From Cryobacterium soli (lineage in GTDB: Bacteria > Actinomycetota > Actinomycetes > Actinomycetales > Microbacteriaceae): a stretch of 64,000 nucleotides of DNA. The notes below the pieces were generated by a model. The model worked only from the letters and a program-made list of their open reading frames with translations, made no database searches and had not been told where the DNA came from. Below are positions 42,790 through 51,185 of this stretch, one piece after another (the stretch's first letter is position 1; each line of letters begins with the position of its first letter). A program made the position numbers and the translations under genes. The stretch is taken from the NCBI RefSeq assembly GCF_003611035.1, contig NZ_CP030033.1:1302001-1366000 (forward strand). Direction: 5' to 3'.

Positions 42790-44913
42790 ATGTCCAGCCT
42801 CGCAGCAATCTTCGCCCCCGACACCGTTCCGGAGCCGGCCCGTCCGGTCTCCGAGACGGTGCCGTCGGCGCTGGCTGCGGTGCCGGTTCTGGCCGAGGTT
42901 CGCCCGGAGGGCCCGGCGGGATCGCTGGCCGACGTGGTCGCCGCGGTCGCCCGCTGGGGGTCGTGCAGCGCAGATTATGACGCCCTGTCCGATGCGGATG
43001 CTCTCGCGTGCCAACGCGACATCGCCCGGCTCTCGGAGACGGTCGGAACCCGGCAGGTGTGGGTGGCGAAGACCATCGCGCACCGGTCCCGGCCGGAGTT
43101 GGGCCAGTCCGGTTTGGCGGCGCAGCAGGGGTATCTGAACCCGGACGGGTTGATCCAAAAGCTCACCGGGTCGACCAAGGCCGACGCGCGCCGGCTCGTG
43201 GACGTGGGCCGGATGCTCGCCGACAACGAGGCCGCCGCCGCACAGGCCGAAGCCGCCGCCGCAGCTGAGGCCGCCGCCGCAGCTGAGGCCGCCCGCAGGC
43301 TCCTGGACGAGCTCGACGGTGCTGGCGATGCTGATGGCTCCGGTGGCGACCCGGAGCTGACGGGGCTCGACGGCCTCGACGAGCTCGACGGCCTGAACGG
43401 CCGGAACGGGCTGGACGGAGTCGGTGGCCCGGCGATTGATCCGGCGCAGCTGCCGTGGCACCACAAGATCTCCGAGGCCGTGACCTGCGGGGCGTTGTCT
43501 GTGGCGGCCGCCCACGCGATCCGCACCGGGCTCGGTGACATCGATACCGTCGTGACGGGGCCGGTCCTCGCGACCGCCGTGGACGAGTTGCTCCGGGATA
43601 CCCGCACCCTGAACGTGGATCAGTTGCTCAAACGGGCCCGCCGCACCCGGGACTCCCTCGACGCGGCCGGGATCATCGTGCGAGAACAAAAAGCGTGGGA
43701 CGACCGCTCCCTGCGCGTGTGGACGAACCCGTCCGGCCAGGTGCACCTGCACGGGGTGTTCCCGCCCGAGCAGGGCGCGTTCGTCCTCTCCGCCTACGAC
43801 AGCCTCACCAGTCCCCGCCGTGGCGGGGTGCGCTTTGTCGACCCGGCCCGCGCGAAGTGGGCCCAAAGCGTGCGCGATGACCCGCGCAGCACCGAGCAGA
43901 TCGCCGCGGACGGTTTCCTCGCCCTCCTCAAAGCCGGCACCGAGATCAACCCCAACCGCATCCTCGGCGGCCGCCAACCCTCCGTCCGCATCATCACCCA
44001 CCAGACCACCCCCGGAGAGGTGCCCACCCCGACGCCGACCGCCCCCGGCAGCGGCACCCATGCCACTACCGAGAACCCCACGAGCACCGCGAACCGCACC
44101 GCGAATCCTGCCGCCACCGAGAACCCCGGCCGCACCGGCACCCCTTCCGACACCGGAACCACTGCCCCCGCGGGGAGTTCAGCCTTCACCGGGACGGATA
44201 CCCCCACCGGCACCTCAACACCCACGTGGACCTTCTCCACCGCAGCAACACCGATCCCGGCACCCCACCTGAACGGCCCAACACGGCCCGACCCGATCAT
44301 CCCGCCGGGCCCGACGTCCCACGTCAACGGCCAAGCTCGGCCCGACCCGCTCATACCGCCGGGCTCGACGTCCCACGTCGACGGCCCGGCCCGTCCTGAC
44401 CCGGTGATCCTGCCGGGGTCGGGACTCCTGCTGCTGCGGCAACCGGATGAGATCCTCGCACCCCTGCCCGACCTCACCGCGCACGGATACCTCGAGGGCA
44501 ACCCCGCACCCCTGTCCCAACCCACCCTCGACCGGCTCATCTGCGACAGCGGCAGCCTGCCCATCACCTTCAGCACCGACAACCAACCCCTCAACCTCGG
44601 CCGAGACGTGCGCCTCTTCACCCCCGCCCAACGCATCGCCCTCGCCGCCCGCGACGGCGGCTGCCGCTGGGGCGACTGCGACAAACCACCCGCCTTCACC
44701 GAAACCCACCACATCGACCACTGGCTCCGCGACCACGGCAGCACCGACATCCGCCACGGCATCCTGCTCTGCAACCCCCACCACAGACTCCTGCACAACC
44801 AAGGCTGGCAAATCTTCGAAAACCAAGGCCGCTACTGGCTCCGCCCACCCGCCACCATCGACCCCGGACAAACCCTCATCGACATGCCCAGCAAAACACC
44901 CCACCAACACTGA
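42790..44913 (+). CDS. DUF222 and HNH endonuclease domain protein
   Basis: 707 residues. The N-terminal DUF222 region (about 30-400) includes LARLSETVGTRQVWVAKTIAHRSRPE-like sequence. A disordered Pro/Thr/Gly insert occupies about 415-555. The C-terminal HNH motif has CRWGDCDKPPAFTETHHIDHW with HH and ILLCNPHHRLLHNQGW with the N and H. This architecture is the M. tuberculosis 13E12-repeat type and is multi-copy in actinobacteria; the role is unproven, with some link to mobile DNA. The insert contains a threefold RPDPxIxPG repeat. The ORF is intact. Confidence 0.9.
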   Translation: MSSLAAIFAPDTVPEPARPVSETVPSALAAVPVLAEVRPEGPAGSLADVVAAVARWGSCSADYDALSDADALACQRDIARLSETVGTRQVWVAKTIAHRSRPELGQSGLAAQQGYLNPDGLIQKLTGSTKADARRLVDVGRMLADNEAAAAQAEAAAAAEAAAAAEAARRLLDELDGAGDADGSGGDPELTGLDGLDELDGLNGRNGLDGVGGPAIDPAQLPWHHKISEAVTCGALSVAAAHAIRTGLGDIDTVVTGPVLATAVDELLRDTRTLNVDQLLKRARRTRDSLDAAGIIVREQKAWDDRSLRVWTNPSGQVHLHGVFPPEQGAFVLSAYDSLTSPRRGGVRFVDPARAKWAQSVRDDPRSTEQIAADGFLALLKAGTEINPNRILGGRQPSVRIITHQTTPGEVPTPTPTAPGSGTHATTENPTSTANRTANPAATENPGRTGTPSDTGTTAPAGSSAFTGTDTPTGTSTPTWTFSTAATPIPAPHLNGPTRPDPIIPPGPTSHVNGQARPDPLIPPGSTSHVDGPARPDPVILPGSGLLLLRQPDEILAPLPDLTAHGYLEGNPAPLSQPTLDRLICDSGSLPITFSTDNQPLNLGRDVRLFTPAQRIALAARDGGCRWGDCDKPPAFTETHHIDHWLRDHGSTDIRHGILLCNPHHRLLHNQGWQIFENQGRYWLRPPATIDPGQTLIDMPSKTPHQH

Positions 44914-45002
44914 CCCCACCACCCGCACCAGTCTCGACGGCCCGACCAACAAGATGGGCAGGTACCGCAGACCGGGGCACCGGGTCTCGATGCTCCTATT
45001 GA

Positions 45003-45008
45003 TGTCAA
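45003..45008 (-). promoter_or_regulatory. -35 half of the circle-junction promoter
   Basis: TTGACA on the minus strand, a perfect -35 hexamer pointing out of the element end. In the excised circle it would face the left end: 12 bases to the end, 2 of core and 3 more give a 17-bp spacer to GATGAT (46285-46280). Confidence 0.65.
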
Positions 45009-46072
45009 GCGGCGATTTGGGTGGTTGCGTGGCGTTCTTGGACGGCGATGAGGATGGGGAAGATCTCTCGGGCGAGGTAGCGCTTGAGGAGGCGCATGGT
45101 GTCGCGTTTGGTCTTGCCGCGCGCCAGGGTCTTCTCGACGTAGGCGCGGGTCTCGGGGTGGCGTTTCATACGGACCAGGACAATGCGGTGGAACGCGGCG
45201 TTGCCTTGCCGGTTGCCGCCACGGTTGAGCCGGTGCCGGTTCGTTTTCCCTGACGACGCCGGGATCGGTGCGGTCCCGGCCAAGTGAGCGAGGGCGGATT
45301 CGGTGCCGATCCGGTCCACGTTCTCGCCCGCGACGGTCAGCAGCGTCGCGGCAACATCCGGTCCAACCCCATAAACGGCGAGCAGTTCCGGGGCGTAAGC
45401 GGTGACGAGGGCGCGGATGCTCTCCTCGAACCGGTCAGCCTCAAGGCTCAACTCAACGTGACGGCGGCCCAAAGACTTCGCGGCGTCCTTCGTCGCGGCG
45501 GTGACGACATCATCGCCGGCCAGCTCCCGCAAGCGCGCGCAGGCTTTCGCGAGGTCTTTGGCCTTGAGACCGGCGAACTTTGCGCGGAGAGTTTCCGGGG
45601 CGCTGACGAGCAGGCTGTGCAGCTGGTTCATGATCTCGGTGCGCTGCTTGACGACCAGGCGCCGAGACGTGCGGAGGATCCGCATCGCTTCGACCTCACC
45701 GTTCCGGATCTTCGGCACCGTCGTGGCCCGCTTGGACAAGACAGCACGGGCAGCAGAGTACGCGTCGATCTGGTCCGTCTTGCCCCGCAACCGGCGTTCC
45801 TGCTTATCCGGCGCCAACACATCAATCACCTCGATGCCTGCGCTGCGCAGTCGCGCCGTGAGGCCGGCACCGTAGGAGCCGGTGCCCTCGACACCGGCGC
45901 GGAGCACGTCGCCCTGGCCGGTGACCCATGCGATCAGGGCCGCGTATCCGTCCGGGGTGGCATCGAATTTACGGTCCGTGAGGGATTCGCCCAGTGCGCT
46001 GATCACCGCGACGTGGTGGAAATCCTTGTGCGTATCGACGCCGATGATGATCTTTTGGTGGTTGTCGGTCAT
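45005..46072 (-). CDS. IS110-family DEDD recombinase
   Basis: 355 residues, intact. The N-terminal RuvC-like DEDD domain has IIIGVDTHKDFHHVAV (first Asp), VEGTGSYGAGLTARL (Glu), and KTDQIDAYSAARAV (Asp-x-x-Asp). After a coiled coil (about 115-200) comes the transposase-20 domain with HLAGTAPIPASSGKTNRHRLNRGGNRQGN, which holds the catalytic serine. It excises the element as a circle and integrates it under guidance of the bridge RNA. The start ATG is 218 bp from the element end. The stop codon TGA lies within the TTGACA promoter half at the right end. Confidence 0.95.
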   Translation of the reverse strand: MTDNHQKIIIGVDTHKDFHHVAVISALGESLTDRKFDATPDGYAALIAWVTGQGDVLRAGVEGTGSYGAGLTARLRSAGIEVIDVLAPDKQERRLRGKTDQIDAYSAARAVLSKRATTVPKIRNGEVEAMRILRTSRRLVVKQRTEIMNQLHSLLVSAPETLRAKFAGLKAKDLAKACARLRELAGDDVVTAATKDAAKSLGRRHVELSLEADRFEESIRALVTAYAPELLAVYGVGPDVAATLLTVAGENVDRIGTESALAHLAGTAPIPASSGKTNRHRLNRGGNRQGNAAFHRIVLVRMKRHPETRAYVEKTLARGKTKRDTMRLLKRYLAREIFPILIAVQERHATTQIAA

Positions 46073-46290
46073 TCTGGTTACAGCCCTTCTTCGTAAGGGT
46101 CAGCGTTCAGGGTGCCGGCAGACAGGTCAGTGAAGAGACTTTAGCCAGGCTCCTATCAGGTCATGATCGGCATCCTGAACGCGACATTAGATGTCAGGGC
46201 CAGGCCAGTCGACGCATCGAGACAAAGACAGCCAAGGCGTCGGACAGGCTCTGAGTCAGACCAACCCGACCCCACACCCATCATCACTGA
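46073..46290 (-). ncRNA. IS110 bridge RNA region (target- and donor-binding loops)
   Basis: On the minus strand, two loops are visible. Target loop: basal stem 46259-46266 with 46203-46210; left guide GAGCCTGTC (46251-46243), equal to the target minus strand across the core; apical hairpin 46241-46227; right guide GTCTCGA (46223-46217), equal to the target plus strand across the core. Donor loop: 15-bp basal stem 46182-46168 with 46117-46103 (one mismatch); left guide ATAGGAGC (46156-46149), equal to the right end of the element at 44999-44992; right guide TCACTGA (46133-46127), equal to the plus strand of the left end at 46284-46290. A stem CCCTT...AAGGG follows before the start codon. Exact RNA ends are not known. 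Confidence 0.78.
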
Positions 46291-46555
46291 CAGGCTCGAC
46301 CAACGAGATGGGCGGGACCGCGGACAGGGTTGCGGGGTCTCGACGGGCTCGACCAGCGAGATGGGCGGGGACCGCAGACAGGGTTGCGAGGTCTCGGCAG
46401 GCTCGACCAACAGGGTAGACGCGAACCGCAGACACGGTTGCGGGGTTTCGACAGGCTCGACCAGCGAGATGGGTGCGAACCACGGACAGGGTTGAGGCGT
46501 CTCGACGGGCTCGACCGACGGGCGCCGCGGCACGGGGCGCGGCGGGCTCGCGGGG

Positions 46556-47377
46556 TCAGCGGGGGGCGACGGTGAAGCGGCGCAGGGCCAGAGCCGGGTT
46601 GATGCGGCGCACCTCGGCTAGCCGGGTCGTGGAGATCCAGCCGACCGCCACATCCGTCGTCTCACCGATCGTCACCAGTTCGACACCCATCGGGTCGACC
46701 ACCATGCTCGCGCCCACGCCGCTGGGTGGCGCATGGTCGGCGGCCGCCAGGTAGATCGTGTTCTCCAGCGCACGCGCAGTCAGGAGGGTGCGCCAGTGCT
46801 GCTCCTTGAGCGGCCCGCGCACCCACTCGGCCGGCACGAGCACCAGCTCGGCTCCGGCGTCAACGAGGCGCCGGGTGACCTCGGGAAATCTCACGTCGTA
46901 ACAGGTCTGCAGCCCAACGGTGATGCCGGCCACCTGGAAGGTCTCCGGCTCCTCAATGGGTCCGGCAAGCACCCGATCTGATTCGCGGGAGCCGAAGGCG
47001 TCGTAGAGGTGCAGCTTGCGGTAGCTCGCCACGATCTTCCCGGCCGGGTCAATCGCCACGAGGGTGTTGTGCACCCGGTCGGCGTCCGCGGTGGTTTCCA
47101 GCATGCCGGCGACGACGTGCACACCGAGCTCGATGGCGAGCCGGCCGAGCGCCACAACGAACGGTCCGGTCAGAGGTTCAGCGGCGGCAACGGATGCATC
47201 GCCCAGCCGGGTCTCGAAGAACGACGAGTACTCCGGAAAGACCACGATCCTCGCACCCCGGGTGACTGCGATCTCGGCGAGTGAGCGCATCGTGGCCAGG
47301 TTGGCTTCCTGGTCGGAACCCGGCGCGAACTGCGCCACGGCCACTCCGAGTTCTTCCGTTGACAGCGCATCCACCAT
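46556..47377 (-). CDS. Carbon-nitrogen hydrolase (nitrilase superfamily)
   Basis: 273 residues. Catalytic Glu49 (VVFPEYSS), Lys121 (YRKLHLYD) and Cys159 (LQTCYDVRFPEV) of the E-K-C triad, with the second Glu of the family in VPAEWVRG. The shape matches omega-amidase or deaminated-glutathione amidase (Nit1/YafV) types. It probably hydrolyses an amide in metabolite repair. The repeat array lies just past its 3' end; it is divergent from the response regulator. Confidence 0.92.
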   Translation of the reverse strand: MVDALSTEELGVAVAQFAPGSDQEANLATMRSLAEIAVTRGARIVVFPEYSSFFETRLGDASVAAAEPLTGPFVVALGRLAIELGVHVVAGMLETTADADRVHNTLVAIDPAGKIVASYRKLHLYDAFGSRESDRVLAGPIEEPETFQVAGITVGLQTCYDVRFPEVTRRLVDAGAELVLVPAEWVRGPLKEQHWRTLLTARALENTIYLAAADHAPPSGVGASMVVDPMGVELVTIGETTDVAVGWISTTRLAEVRRINPALALRRFTVAPR

Positions 47378-47482
47378 GCCGTCAGCCTAGCGGCGGCTTC
47401 CCAGCTTCAGAGGCGGCAGGTCGCGCGCGAAGCGGCGCGCAACGTGCCAGCATGAGAACCTGACCGAGCGAAGGGTGACGGC

Positions 47483-48157
47483 ATGAAGATCTTGGTCGTA
47501 GAGGATGATGACCAGATGGGCGCCCTGATCGAACGGGGGCTCCAGGCCGAGGGATACGAAACCGCACGGGTATCCAACGGCATCGACGCACTCATCGCCA
47601 TCTCGGGGGACGGTTTCAGCCTCGCGGCCATCGACGTGATGCTGCCCCAGATGTCGGGTTTCGAGATCTGCCGGCGCATCCGCGAATCGGGCAGCACCAT
47701 GCCTGTACTGCTGCTCACCGCTCGGGACACCGTGGACGACCGGGTCTTCGGGCTCGACAGCGGCGCCGACGACTACCTCACCAAGCCATTCGCCTTCGCG
47801 GAGCTCTCCGCCCGAGTGCGCGCTCTGCTGCGGCGGCGTTCGATGGGCGCCCCGCTCACCCTGGAGATCGGCAACCTCGTGCTGGATTCCCGTGACCTTC
47901 GCGTGACCGTGGCCGGGCGGGCCGTCTCGATGAGCCCCAAGGAAGTCGCCCTATTGCGCCTGCTCTGCAGTCGCGCCGGCACCACGGTCGACCGCACCAC
48001 GATCCTCGAGGAGATCTGGAACGGCACGAGCCACATCGACCCGAACATCGTCGACCAATACATCAGCTACCTCCGCCGCAAGATCGACACCGAGGCCGCC
48101 GGGGTGCGCATCGTCACCGTGCGCGGCGCGGGGTATGCGGTGGAGCTCGTCGAGTGA
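47483..48157 (+). CDS. OmpR-family response regulator
   Basis: 224 residues. Receiver domain with acidic pocket VVEDDD, phospho-acceptor Asp51 (LAAIDVMLPQ), the switch Thr in LLTARDTVDDR and Lys in DYLTKPFAFAEL. The C-terminal winged helix (Trans_reg_C) includes VALLRLLCSRAGTTVDRTTILEEIWNG and YISYLRRKIDTEAAGVRIVTVRGAGYAV. It pairs with the kinase gene 13 bp downstream. A transcription regulator of unknown target. Confidence 0.95.
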   Translation: MKILVVEDDDQMGALIERGLQAEGYETARVSNGIDALIAISGDGFSLAAIDVMLPQMSGFEICRRIRESGSTMPVLLLTARDTVDDRVFGLDSGADDYLTKPFAFAELSARVRALLRRRSMGAPLTLEIGNLVLDSRDLRVTVAGRAVSMSPKEVALLRLLCSRAGTTVDRTTILEEIWNGTSHIDPNIVDQYISYLRRKIDTEAAGVRIVTVRGAGYAVELVE

Positions 48158-48170
48158 GGCGGGGCGCCCG

Positions 48171-49550
48171 GTGAACCGGCTGCGCCGCATCTGGCTGCCC
48201 GCGCTCTCGATCAGGGCGCGAATCACCGTAGGCAGCCTGCTCGTCGCCACGGTCTTGTTCAGCACGGCCGCTTTCTTCTTCCGCCTCGAGGTGCAGTCCA
48301 TCCTCACCGCGACGAACGAGACCATGCTGCGCAATGATGCGGAGCCGTTGATCGGCGAACTCGCCGCCAACCCCACCGACGCCATCGAGAGCCCCAGCGA
48401 GGGCCAGTTGCTGGCGATCATCGACCCCGACGGTGTCGTCCGCAAGTCGTCGCTGCCACGCAGCCTCGACCGGCAGATCACCACCCTGTCCGATCTGGGT
48501 CCCGACCCGCAGACGGTCAACACTCCCGCGGCCACCTATCTGGTCTCGGCGACCACGGTCACCGTGCCTTCGGGCGACTGGCTGGTCATCGCCGCCCGAA
48601 GCCAGCAGGCGCCCACGCTGCTGCTCGACGAGCTCACCGGGGTGCTGACCCTCGGCACCCTGATTCTCACCATCGGATTCGGGCTGGCCTCGTGGCTGCT
48701 CACCGGCGCCGCCTTACGCCCGGTGACCCGGCTTCGCGAGGAGGCGGAGAGCCTGAGCGCCACGGGGTCCTCGGCCCGGCTGCGCGTTCCGGCCGGCAAA
48801 GACGAGGTCAGCAGGCTCGCCCGCACCCTCAACGACTTCATCGAACGGCTCCGGCGCGGCGTCGACCGCGAGAAACAAATCGTGTCGGATGCGAGCCACG
48901 AGCTACGCACCCCGCTCGCGGTGCTCCAGGCGCAACTCGAACTGGCCCATCTGGATTCCGGCGACGCCCCGGCTCTCGAGCGTGACATTCGGGATGCGTC
49001 GGCCACCGCGGGCCGGCTCAGCCGGCTGGCGACCAACCTGCTCGAGTTGAGCAAGCTCGAGAGCGAGCAGTCACCGCCCGAAACGGACTGGGCCGGCCTC
49101 GTCGGCGAGGTCACGGCATCCGTCGACCGGGCCCGGATCGTGCGGGAAGGCCATGAGCTCGATGTCGTCTACCGCATCGACGGTGACGACCCCGACGGGT
49201 ACTACGGCATCTCGAGCACCAATATGGGCCAACTGCTCGACAACCTGATCTCCAACGCGGTGACTGCCATGGCCGGCCACGGCAGCGTCACCGTCTCGCT
49301 CACGCGCTCGGGCACCGGCGCCCTCATCGCCGTCGTCGACACCGGGCCAGGCCTGCCCGACGAGTTCATCCCGCTCGCCTTCGACAGGTTCTCCCGACCC
49401 GACAGCTCCCGGTCCAGCCACTCGGGCGGTTCGGGGCTGGGCCTGGCGATCGTGCACGCCATCGTGGAACGCGCCCATGGCAGCGTGCAGCTCCGGAACA
49501 CCGGCACCGGGCTGGCCGTCGAGATTCGGCTGCCGCGGCACATCCGCTGA
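48171..49550 (+). CDS. Sensor histidine kinase
   Basis: 459 residues from GTG 48171. Two membrane helices (about 18-38 and 155-180) flank an extracytoplasmic sensor of about 115 residues. A HAMP domain follows, then the HisKA site SDASHELRTPLAVLQ with His243, and the ATPase domain with the N box DNLISNAVTAM, G1 VVDTGPGLPDEF and G2 SGLGLAIVHAI. It phosphorylates the response regulator encoded upstream. Stimulus unknown. Confidence 0.94.
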   Translation: MNRLRRIWLPALSIRARITVGSLLVATVLFSTAAFFFRLEVQSILTATNETMLRNDAEPLIGELAANPTDAIESPSEGQLLAIIDPDGVVRKSSLPRSLDRQITTLSDLGPDPQTVNTPAATYLVSATTVTVPSGDWLVIAARSQQAPTLLLDELTGVLTLGTLILTIGFGLASWLLTGAALRPVTRLREEAESLSATGSSARLRVPAGKDEVSRLARTLNDFIERLRRGVDREKQIVSDASHELRTPLAVLQAQLELAHLDSGDAPALERDIRDASATAGRLSRLATNLLELSKLESEQSPPETDWAGLVGEVTASVDRARIVREGHELDVVYRIDGDDPDGYYGISSTNMGQLLDNLISNAVTAMAGHGSVTVSLTRSGTGALIAVVDTGPGLPDEFIPLAFDRFSRPDSSRSSHSGGSGLGLAIVHAIVERAHGSVQLRNTGTGLAVEIRLPRHIR

Positions 49551-49654
49551 TCAGAGCCCAAGTCATCCGCACCAGTCAAAGTCTGTGAGATTTCGCAGGC
49601 CACCCCTCCGCCCGCTGGGAGTAAACGTTAACCCGGGGGTCATACGGTCGGAAT

Positions 49655-51181
49655 GTGACGACACTACTGAGTTCTCCCCGCGTCGAGCCGACCCGGCTCG
49701 CGACCACATCGTCACGTGAATTCGCCGGTGCCGCCGGCCTGCTCGGCCTCTTCGGATTCATCCTGTCGTTCGCGGGCTCCTGGATCCCGTCGTATTGGGG
49801 TGACGAGGCGGCCAGTGTCATGTCGGCCGAGCGCTCCCTGCCGTCGCTGTTTCGGGTTCTGGGCAACATCGACGCCGTACACGGCGGCTATTACCTTTTC
49901 CTGCACGGCTGGATCGAGATTTTCGGCGCCTCCGAACTGGCCACCCGGCTCCCCAGCGCACTCGCCATCGGCTTCGCGACGGCCGGCACCGTGCTGCTGG
50001 CACGGATGCTCGTCAACACGCGAGTGGCCGTGATCGCCGGCGTGGTCTTCGCTGTGCTCCCCCGGGTTACCTACATGGGCGCTGAGGCACGCTCCACCGC
50101 CTTGGCCACGATGCTCGCAGTGTGGACTTTCGTGCTCCTCGTGCACATCGTGCGCGCTCGGGCCGGCGCCCCGCTGCTACGCCTGGCGTTCTGGGCGGCG
50201 TATGCGCTGATGGTCACCCTGAGCGCCTACATGTTCCTGTACACGGCCCTCTTGATTCCGGTGCACGCCCTCACCGTGGCTCTGCTCTCCCGACGCCGCC
50301 GCGGAGCACTGTTGGCCTGGGCGGCGGCCGCCGCCGCCGGGCTGCTGCTGGCCTCGCCGGTTTTCTACTGGGGAGTCGGCGAGCGCGAACAGATCTCGTT
50401 CCTCGCCCGGCGGCCGACCGTCAGTGTGCTCGACGCCGCCGTGCACCAGTGGTTCGGCACGCCGGCCCTTGCCGGCATCGCCTGGGCGCTCATCGCGATC
50501 GGGGCCGTGGCTACCTTCGTGCCCCGCTTCCGCGCCCGCGGTCGGGCACCGCGGGCCGAACTTCTCGTGGTGCTCGCCTGGGCCATTGTGCCCAGCGCCG
50601 TGCTGCTCATCGGCACCCAGCTGATCACACCGATGTACTCGCTGCGTTACCTGTCGATCTGCATTCCCGCGGCGGCCCTGGCCGTGGCCGTGGGCATCGC
50701 CGCACTGCGTCCACGGTGGACCCAGGTCGTCGCCGTGCTCCTGGTCGGCGCCCTCGCCACGCCCGGCTACCTCGCTCAGCGCACCGACTTCGCGAAAGAC
50801 GGGGGCAGCGATTGGCGGCAGGTATCCGACATCCTGCGCACCGAGGCCCGCCCCGGTGACGCCGTGGTGTTCGACGAGAGCACCAAGCCGTCGCAGCGCC
50901 CGCGGCTGGCGATGCACCTCTACCCGGCCGGCTTCGTCGGGCTGGATGACGTGACGCTCAACCGGTCGTATCAGGACGTCGATTGGCTGTGGGACACCAC
51001 GATCCCGCTCGCCGAAGCCACCTCGAGGCTCGCCGGCACCGACCGGGTCTGGGTACTGCACAACGTCGGCAGTCGGGACACAGTGTCGGGCACGGATATC
51101 GGCGTGCTGCAGCAGCTGGGCTTCACCGTGCACTCCTCACTCACCGTCAACCCCACGATCCTTTCCGAACTGACAAGGTAG
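49655..51181 (+). CDS. Multi-membrane-spanning glycosyltransferase (GT39/PMT-like)
   Basis: 508 residues with about ten hydrophobic helices. The first loop holds SYWGDEAASVMSAERSLPSLF, where the D-E pair matches the catalytic motif of GT-C polyprenol-phosphate-dependent mannosyl- and arabinosyltransferases. The C-terminal 110 residues are a soluble domain (RPGDAVVFDESTKPSQRPR...). The next gene makes polyprenol phosphate mannose, the likely sugar donor. The four-base gap suggests cotranscription. Confidence 0.85.
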   Translation: MTTLLSSPRVEPTRLATTSSREFAGAAGLLGLFGFILSFAGSWIPSYWGDEAASVMSAERSLPSLFRVLGNIDAVHGGYYLFLHGWIEIFGASELATRLPSALAIGFATAGTVLLARMLVNTRVAVIAGVVFAVLPRVTYMGAEARSTALATMLAVWTFVLLVHIVRARAGAPLLRLAFWAAYALMVTLSAYMFLYTALLIPVHALTVALLSRRRRGALLAWAAAAAAGLLLASPVFYWGVGEREQISFLARRPTVSVLDAAVHQWFGTPALAGIAWALIAIGAVATFVPRFRARGRAPRAELLVVLAWAIVPSAVLLIGTQLITPMYSLRYLSICIPAAALAVAVGIAALRPRWTQVVAVLLVGALATPGYLAQRTDFAKDGGSDWRQVSDILRTEARPGDAVVFDESTKPSQRPRLAMHLYPAGFVGLDDVTLNRSYQDVDWLWDTTIPLAEATSRLAGTDRVWVLHNVGSRDTVSGTDIGVLQQLGFTVHSSLTVNPTILSELTR

Positions 51182-51185
51182 TTAC

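Larger units (their letters stand above)
44991..46290 (-). mobile_element. IS110-family insertion sequence, complete
   Basis: 1300 bp. The left flank ends GGTCTCGA (44990) and the right flank begins CAGGCTCGACC (46291); joined they form a perfect repeat unit. The dinucleotide GA sits at both junctions (44989-44990 and 46289-46290), as expected for the 2-bp core of IS110. There are no terminal inverted repeats and no longer target duplication, again typical. One intact recombinase gene, then a 218-nt untranslated leader that folds as a bridge RNA. Confidence 0.88.
44932..46522. repeat. 53-54-bp tandem repeat array, split by the IS110 element
   Basis: Unit TCTCGACGGGCTCGACCAGC... recurs with starts at 44932, 44985 (interrupted), 46338, 46392, 46446 and 46500 (partial), each 53-54 bp. 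Both strands are open: the minus strand reads as an 18-residue repeat VEPVETPQPCPRS.PISL; the plus strand as VSTGSTSEMGGDRRQGC. The array starts right after the DUF222-HNH gene and ends before the nitrilase gene; I treat it as non-coding. Left remnant 44932-44990 and right part 46291-46522 are one array when the insertion sequence is removed. Confidence 0.88.

Noticed and set aside
44932..46522. CRISPR array
   Set aside because: Repeat units abut without unique spacers and no cas genes are present.
46163..46533. Open frames on both strands across the 54-bp array, as repeat proteins
   Set aside because: Peptides arise from the repeat's near multiple-of-three period; no start signals and the unit recurs in other intergenic places.
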